Assembly (NCBI GenBank): GCA_025084515.1
Contig: JAJAGP010000202.1
Span: 342,001-406,000 of the forward strand
Length of the DNA: 64,000 bases
Source of the DNA: Ancistrus triradiatus
Taxonomy: Eukaryota; Chordata; Actinopteri; Siluriformes; Loricariidae
Direction: 5' to 3'
The position numbers and the translations under genes were made by a program. Below are positions 58,159 to 64,000 of the stretch, piece after piece (position 1 is the first letter of the stretch; each line of letters opens with the position of its first letter). The notes beneath the pieces are model-generated. The model was not told where the DNA came from, did no database searches, and saw only the letters and a list, made by a program, of their open reading frames with translations.

Positions 58159-59355
58159 CTGAAAAAAAGCAAACAGTCAGTGCTTCAGGTCTCATAGGCT
58201 GTACCCTGCAACAACTTTAGTGTATGAGCACTCTGAATTGTTTCAGTTCAACAGCAATTAGCTGTGTTGTTGCTTGATACTCATACAGATTATACTTGTG
58301 TGCTTAGAGTGTCACTATAATTGACGGATACACACATGGCAATGAGTCAGTTCATTCACTATTGTCCACAATTAAAGCTTCCAGCCCATCCACCTTATGT
58401 AATATGCTACAGGCATCCTTGCTCTTGAGCCTTCCTTTTAAGTATGTTTGCTAACCCCAAGCCACATGGCTGCTGACCAGAGAACCACACTTTGTGTTGG
58501 GGTCAGCTTTGGGATCTCGCTCTCCCAAATGCACACTTTGTCATGAGACATTGCTCACAATGACAGCCCCCTTAACCTTGTATTGTGTTGCCAAGTTTAA
58601 TCATGTAGAGAAAACACACATCTGGAGAGCCGTGTGAGGGAATTTCTTCGGTCGGTGGTATAAAACCGGTTTCAAGTTTAGAAACAAATTGCACGCCTTG
58701 TGAAGCTGGAGCTGACTATGACGCAAAATGTTGTATCACAAACCACGCATTTCCATAGTAAATACTATGTCAAATCAACGCACCACCAATGATGTTAGTA
58801 CATACTATTTGGTAAGTTATTCGTGGTTTGAATGCAGTGAGGTGACTGCTCAAGGATTGCACATTCAACCAAAAACAACCCTGTAATTAACATGAATGCA
58901 AGCACAGCATGGCTCAGACGTTGCCAAAAATTAAGCATGTAGCTAAGCTTTGTGTTGCTGTGTGAAGAAACACTTACATTCAGTAACAATAAACTTTCTC
59001 TTTTCCAAGGTTAGAGAAGCTTACTTAAGCCAACCTATGCTGTAACCTTAGAAGAAATCTCTGCACTAGCGGTAAAAGTGAATAATGGCTTGAAATCACC
59101 AGCAACCAAATGCAGTTTTCATGTTCGTATTTGTTTCCCACATTGACGTTGTCCAAACCACATCACATTTTATAAATTGAGGGCACCTCAGCGAGACTTT
59201 GAGACACGCATTCGAGCCCCACTTCAAATGTGCCTTCTTTAATCATTTGGCATACATTTGGCTGGGTTTTGTGGTGGTACGCCAGCTGCAAAAGTTCCAC
59301 TCTGTTCTCTTTAATTTGCTCGCTACTCTTGGGGGATTTGTAATGCAATACACAC
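58159..59355 (-). other. sema6a: sema6a intron
   Basis: 1.2-kb intron; nothing else recognised. Confidence 0.8.
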
Positions 59356-59529
59356 TTCTCTGGGTTGTAGATGCTCAGCTCCTCCAGAAAGAGGCTGTCG
59401 TTCAGGAAGCCACTGTTCATTTTGGCCAGGAACTTTAGGACGATGCCCCTCTCTGAGCCTAGGAATACAATGGTGTAGTTGCGATAGGGCCCGGCCTCGT
59501 TATCCACGGCTATGCGTGTGAGCCGATAT
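59356..59529 (-). CDS. sema6a: Semaphorin-6A, Sema-domain exon
   Basis: 174 nt between TTCCTCCAG and GTGTGT. It reads YRLTRIAVDNEAGPYRNYT, VFLGSERGIVLKFLAKM and NSGFLNDSLFLEELSIYNPE. This part of the Sema beta-propeller is nearly the same as in other SEMA6A proteins. The donor is placed after GAGAA so that AA plus the next exon's A gives lysine, followed by the conserved cysteine; reading on past it gives an unrelated tail. Confidence 0.96.
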
Positions 59530-60371
59530 CTGGAGGAATAAGAGGGGAAAAGCGAAAGATAAAACGTGTCAAACAGTAGAGACAAAACGAATCGTCTAGT
59601 GATTCTCTGATTTATAAAGCGTTTAGCTTTGCGCTTGCTTAAGAAATTAGACAATTGTCTGGAGTCTGCTGTTCCAATTACCCTGCTTATCTCTATGTTA
59701 ATCAAATGTATGTATAATTTTCAAATCAGTATGCAAATACAATTTCAAGTTAATTGAACTGGTGAGATTAAAATGGTAGGACAAATACATTATCCATGAC
59801 TTTCCTATCATTTCTGCAAATCTCTGAAGACTTAAAGCCTATCTATGATATTAATACTGTTATAGGAATAGATGTGGGACAGATTACAGAACTGTGTTTT
59901 CAGTCATTTTTTACCACACAAAATGCCCCCAAATTGTATTCATTTGCTAAAACCCTGAAATCAGCCGACTTCCCTTAAGGGTAGAGATAAAGCTGAGATA
60001 CAGGCTTTTGTTTCAAGCTTACTTTCTATAGCTGAATATTCAGCTCCGGTAAAACAGTAAATCAAATTCTTGATTCAGACATGAAATCAATCAAAGGGGT
60101 GCTTAGTGTCTAAGTTTCACCTGACCACCATTAATTTGGCAAGTGACATAATTCATGGGCAAAATGACTGACAGTTAACCCGCTGGGTACAAACCATAAG
60201 ACTGCACTACTTCTAAATCTAGGTTACTTTTAGAACAACATTCACAGAGACCTGCCTTATCTGCCTCAGATAATCTGATATACAAATTATAATCTCACCT
60301 GACAAACAGTGGTAAAAAATGACCACTCAACCTTATTAATAGTTTGAGGCTAATCTGATGTGAGCACTTAC
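59530..60371 (-). other. sema6a: sema6a intron
   Basis: 0.84-kb intron; nothing else recognised. Confidence 0.8.
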
Positions 60372-60527
60372 CGAACCATCGTCTTCAGAAACCATGGCCT
60401 GTTGGCAATAGAGGACACGGCCTCATCCATCAACGGATGCATTTTGATAAAGTTCAGAGTGTCATCGGGGAATTCGTTGGACACCCTATACCTATCCGCT
60501 GATGATGTCCCAGCACAGCAGCCTGGC
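60372..60527 (-). CDS. sema6a: Semaphorin-6A, Sema-domain exon
   Basis: 156 nt between AACTTTCCAG and GTAAGT. It reads PGCCAGTSSADRYRVSNEFP, DDTLNFIKMHPLMDEAV and NRPWFLKTMV, matching the SEMA6A stretch with PGCCAGSS and FPDDTLNFIK and HPLMDEAV. Phase 2 in and 2 out. Confidence 0.96.
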
Positions 60528-61414
60528 CTGGAAAGTTACACAAAAAGGGAATGAGGAGAGTGTATCTGATTTATTTATGTGCTTCTCAATGTAAAAGCAT
60601 TGCATTATTAAACACTTCAATTCTTGTTGCTAAATAATGTTTCCAGCAAAGGAGGAACAAATCAGTGTTCTCTCCAGTTAACTGCATTGTCTTTCATACA
60701 ATTTGGATTTTACTTCATGTTGGCTTTAAGTGCCGTCTGGAATACATTGTGTCCCTCATCTGGTGGCACACTTGTGGCATATAATGATAAAATAAAGATT
60801 ACATATCAACAGAGCTAGTGCAACTGCACTCATTAACCCGTGACCTTGTTTTCCGCAAACATAATTTTATGCTAATCAGCACCACTGATACTCCTGGTGT
60901 GCTTGACACTGTGATCAACCATATGGAAAGTAGAAACGATTTGTAGATGTCCTTCTCGCTTGTAAAATGCTCTTTCAGTGGGAGTGCAGCTAGGTCCTTC
61001 GTGTGATAATTAGGTGGACAGAGGACAAAGTTTGACCAGGCTGGCAAGTGCTTTTGGGAAATTAGCCATCTGGAAAATTAGCTCATGCCTCATTTGCTGA
61101 TACGCACTTCTATTTTTTGCTCTCTCTCATGGCCTGGCGGCAATGTTAGTCAAAGAGGATTATCCCAAGTCGGCATAATTCATTTATAAGGCATACATAA
61201 TGGATCCGTAAATCAGTTGTAAATATTTATAGCTGTAGTTGGTGCCATGTCATGGAATCCCAAATATCGATTATAATTAAACTCACGAACAGTACAGCCC
61301 ATTGTGTGTTTGCAGGAAGTAAGCCACTTTTCATCTACTGTCTTCTTGTAAATTAATAAAACAGTTATCTGCGCTTGAGAGACATGTAGCAGAAAAACAA
61401 ATGCAAGTGAATAC
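60528..61414 (-). other. sema6a: sema6a intron
   Basis: 0.89-kb intron; nothing else recognised. Confidence 0.8.
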
Positions 61415-61546
61415 CTGGGCCTGGGGACCTTCTCTTCAGGGACAGGGGTCCAAGTCGACTCAGGCGACTTCTGCTCTTTAAAGCGGCCGGTGAAAGCAGT
61501 GGCAATGTCTGCCATGTCATAGGCACACACAGCCGAGCCTGGAATG
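61415..61546 (-). CDS. sema6a: Semaphorin-6A, Sema-domain exon
   Basis: 132 nt between CTTCTGTAG and GTATTC. It reads IPGSAVCAYDMADIATAFTG, RFKEQKSPESTWTPV and PEEKVPRP, matching SEMA6A residues that follow the FSTPYNS motif. Includes a conserved Sema-domain cysteine (AVCAYD). Confidence 0.96.
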
Positions 61547-62649
61547 CTACAGAAGAGCCAAGAGACATTCAGTAATTCGCCTGTGGATAGCCACTACTGT
61601 GTACATAACAATTGTCTGAATCACTCCTTCTCGCTTTTCTCCTTTTCAGAGAGCCAGTTTCTGAGAAATATAGTGCATACAAGGACAGAATTGTGATAGC
61701 TACAGAGACTTAGTTCACCTCCATAACTAAAACTCTGAGTAATAAACCAGAAATATAAGGCATTTGAAGCAGAACTGGAACATTATCACTAGCCAATGAA
61801 ATTACTAATACGTCTCCACTATACGGTTGGAACATTGAGTCACTAGGAGTTCATCCACTGTGCGTTGATCCATTTTAAATATGACCCTATCTGCAGCCAT
61901 TGTTGAAATATAGAATGCTGGCACATTTAAGAAGCTCAATTTCACTGTCACAAACTGTAATAGCATGTCAACTGTCTGAAACACCCTGACATTAAAACCA
62001 CCAGTCTAATATTGTGGTGGTCCCCCTTGTGCCAAAAAGGCATTGAGCCTTACTTTCACAACACTTCTGAGGGTGTCCTGTGGTATCTGGCACAAAGATG
62101 TTAGCAGCAGAACCTTTATGTCCTGTATGTTGCAAGGTAAGACTACAGTGGATCAGACTTGTTTGTACAGCACATCCCACAGAAGCTTGACAGGTCTGAG
62201 AATTTGGAGGCCATGTCAACACCTAGAACGCTTCATCACATTCCTCAAACCATTACTGAACAAGTTTTGTGTGGCAGGGTGCATTATCCTGCTGAAAGAG
62301 ACCACTCCCTTTAGGGAGTACAGTTGGCATGAAGGGGTGTACTTAAAGTGGTCTGCAACAGTGTTTTGGTGGGTGATGCTTGTCAAAATAAAGCCCATAA
62401 AAATGACAGGTCCAAAGGTTTCCCAGCAGAAAATTGCCCAGAGCGTCACACTGTCATTGTTATTCACTTCACCTGTCAGTGGTCTTAATGTTATGGCTCA
62501 TAGGTGTATAGTATGTATTACGTAAGCCCAAAGCTTTGATAGTCCAATTTAGAAAAGGAGATTATTTTTCGAGTACAGCCTCTAGTCATTATTCCTGAAT
62601 TAAACTGCAAGTAATGTGGCTCTAAACAGGAAAATTAGAGTATTGAAAC
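61547..62649 (-). other. sema6a: sema6a intron
   Basis: 1.1-kb intron, about half of it occupied by the Tc1-like relic at 61986-62509. Confidence 0.8.
61986..62509 (-). mobile_element. Tc1-like relic, family F, internally deleted
   Basis: GACATTAAAACCACCAGTC at the left and GACAGGTGAAGTGAATAACA with GCCATAACATTAAGACCAC (reading the - strand at the right) mark a common teleost Tc1 family. The - strand reads VTLWAIFCWETFGP followed by a worn version of the transposase block. About 1 kb shorter than a full element. Confidence 0.75.
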
Positions 62650-62867
62650 CTGTTAAATGGTGTTGAGAAGGTGGCCATGACAACATCACGGCCATTGATG
62701 TGGATGACATCGGTGACGGCCTGCAGGATGTTAAAGTAGAAATGTGAGTCTCCCGGGATTGAGCAGTTAAGGCGTGCCTTCAAGAAAGATGTCCACTGTT
62801 TCTCCAGCACACGTTGCGATCCACCGCGGTCGTTCTTACACACACGTGCCACTCGCGGAAAAACCAC
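62650..62867 (-). CDS. sema6a: Semaphorin-6A, Sema-domain exon (most 5' exon in window)
   Basis: 218 nt between TCTCATTGCCAG and the donor GTTTCA. It reads VVFPRVARVCKNDRGGSQRV, LEKQWTSFLKARLNCSIPGD, SHFYFNILQAVTDVIHING and RDVVMATFSTPFN. This is the hallmark centre of the Sema domain (RVCKND-GG, WTSFLKARLNCS). Begins in phase 0. Exons coding for the signal peptide and the first part of the propeller are beyond 64000. Confidence 0.97.
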
Positions 62868-64000
62868 CTGGCAATGAGACGGTAAGACATATGTCCTCTA
62901 GTATATACCACCAAATTATTTACCATTATTTACATCTACTAGGCAATCAGTACCTATGGAACTGAGCAGAAACCATGAAAAACTGCAGAATCATTTTGAT
63001 TGTAAATCCATCAAACTTGGTTGCCCAAATCACTGACTTACATTTACATTTTGTTATTTAGCAGACGCCCTTACAACTGATCCAATATTACAATCAGGGA
63101 CCCAACAGTGGCAGACTGGCAGAAGTGGGTGACCTGCAGTTCACCACTCCAGAGAAAGTGTTTCCCTTTCATCCAGAAACCAGTGGCAGTGTGATTTAGC
63201 AATTTAGTCATTTAGTCATCTAACAGACATCTTTATCCAGAGAGACTTACCCACTTCTCCCACATTTACATTTTGCATATTCTTGATTACTGTTCTATTG
63301 GCAGAGCCAACCATAACCCAACTTCTGTCTTACCTGACAAACTGTTAGATGTGACATTTGGCTTCTGTGTTACCACATATTTACACCCCAGTGAAACAGG
63401 AAGTCATAAATGCCTGTTTAAACACCCAGGTTCAATTTATTTCTTAGTCACATTTTGATTCTCTCGTACTGTCAGTTTGAGAATTAGCTTATTAACCAAA
63501 CGGTTTTAGTAGACTTTTCTTAAAATCATCTTTTCCAGAAGTGCCATTAAACCTGGAACTGATTATAATTACAGTCACAGTGCATATTTTGAAAGCAATC
63601 TTACTGTAATTGCTAAAAGCTTTGTTCACAGCAGGTACTCACACTACAATTAAACCACAGCCATAGAGCACTGTTTAAAAACACCCCATTTAAATAGCAA
63701 CAAAATAGGAAAATACAAAAAACACGGGCAAATCAAATGATTAATTATTAATTAATTATTAATACATGAATAGCCAAACCATTTTTAATTCAAATCTCTA
63801 TAGTGGTCATATAGGTATAATTTGGAACTTCAGACAATGTCTGAGTGGTCTGAGTTATTCTTAGCCCCAACCGTCCTGAGTGTGTTATCCTATTTTGAAA
63901 CTGGCTGACCTTTCCTGCAACCTCCCTTAGACATCCTGTTCCTGTTTGCTTCTTAATGTCTTTGCTTTGTGATTGTAGTGCTTAAGTAGGAAAAGTTGCC
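62868..64000 (-). other. sema6a: sema6a intron (partial)
   Basis: Upstream intron running off the window. It contains a truncated SINE at 63038-63130 and a second SINE-tail-like piece at about 63200-63280. No further exon recognised. Confidence 0.75.
63038..63280 (-). mobile_element. Truncated SINE pieces
   Basis: TATTTAGCAGACGCCCTTAC and CAGGGACCCAACAGTGGCAG belong to the SINE family at 23970, reverse oriented and lacking the tRNA-like head. A second tail copy (CTAACAGACATCTTTATCCA) follows at about 63200-63280. Confidence 0.7.

Larger units (their letters stand above)
34320..64000 (-). other. sema6a: sema6a gene, 3' part (overview)
   Basis: Ten coding exons (62867 down to 34320) total 2163 nt and read 720 residues plus a stop without any frame conflict. 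SEMA6A is a single-pass class 6 semaphorin that acts through plexin-A2/A4 in axon guidance, neuronal migration and vascular patterning. Visible order: Sema domain C-terminal part (residues 1 to about 260 of this fragment), PSI domain (about 262-290), stalk (about 290-376), membrane span (about 377-405), tail (406-720). The vertebrate protein is roughly 1000 residues, so about 240 N-terminal residues, including the signal peptide and first Sema blades, lie outside the window. Exon-by-exon similarity is to SEMA6A rather than SEMA6B/C/D, most clearly in the tail. Confidence 0.95.

Noticed and set aside
59163..59355. Extension of the Sema exon into CVLHYKSPKSSEQIKEN
   Set aside because: Read-through of the donor GTGTGT; the conserved sequence continues instead in the exon at 58018-58158.
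1..64000. An undescribed defence, toxin or CRISPR-like system
   Set aside because: The window is animal nuclear DNA. Repeats are explained by transposons, SINEs and microsatellites, and there are no regularly spaced repeats or gene clusters beyond commd10 and sema6a.

Overview
The window looks like teleost fish nuclear DNA: AT-rich and intron-rich, with many Tc1/mariner-type DNA transposons, tRNA-derived SINEs and simple repeats. Nearly all short open frames are chance frames or pieces of transposon relics. Two host genes can be recognised by reading their exons. I saw no rRNA or functional tRNA gene, no CRISPR array, and nothing prokaryotic or viral.

Left edge (1 to about 1.5 kb, + strand): the last two coding exons of commd10, a COMM-domain subunit of the endosomal Commander complex. 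Its stop codon is at 816-818. Right half (about 31.8-64 kb, - strand): the 3' part of sema6a, a transmembrane class 6 semaphorin. Ten coding exons, with every GT/AG border and codon phase consistent, give 720 residues: the C-terminal part of the Sema domain, the PSI domain, the stalk, the membrane span and the whole cytoplasmic tail. The 5' exons lie beyond position 64000. A 15.7-kb intron separates the stalk exon from the final exon, which encodes the membrane span and tail. The two genes are tail to tail, the same neighbour arrangement as COMMD10-SEMA6A in human.

Between them (about 1.5-31.8 kb) there is no host gene I can support. It is a layered transposon landscape. Tc1-like family A (termini CAGTGGGGC) has copies at 1484-3009, 13342-15950 and 18566-20150. 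Tc1-like family B (termini CAGTGGTGC) has copies at 20293-21900, 37084-38502 and 39824-41429, plus fragments and a 228-bp deletion derivative. Family C (termini CAGTACTGTGC) has short or internally deleted copies at 4573, 9221 and 52797 and a foldback at 45330. There are older Tc1-like relics, a mariner-like palindromic remnant nested at 9301, a long-arm foldback at 26304-27088, a pogo-like miniature element at 55832-56340, and a 5'-truncated LINE tail at 13805-14808 with a 7-bp target-site duplication inside a family A copy. SINE copies lie at about 23.97, 25.62, 29.93, 49.74 and 63.04 kb. Every transposase I inspected is broken by frameshifts, deletions or a lost start codon.

No undescribed multi-gene system is evident. 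The most distinctive observations are the 21-nt sema6a microexon, the large foldback and chimeric inverted-repeat elements, the nested insertion history at 12.4-16.3 kb, and the paired 390-bp direct repeats at 22.4 and 24.3 kb. Family names and gene identities come from recognition of conserved protein and terminal-repeat sequences, not from a database search.
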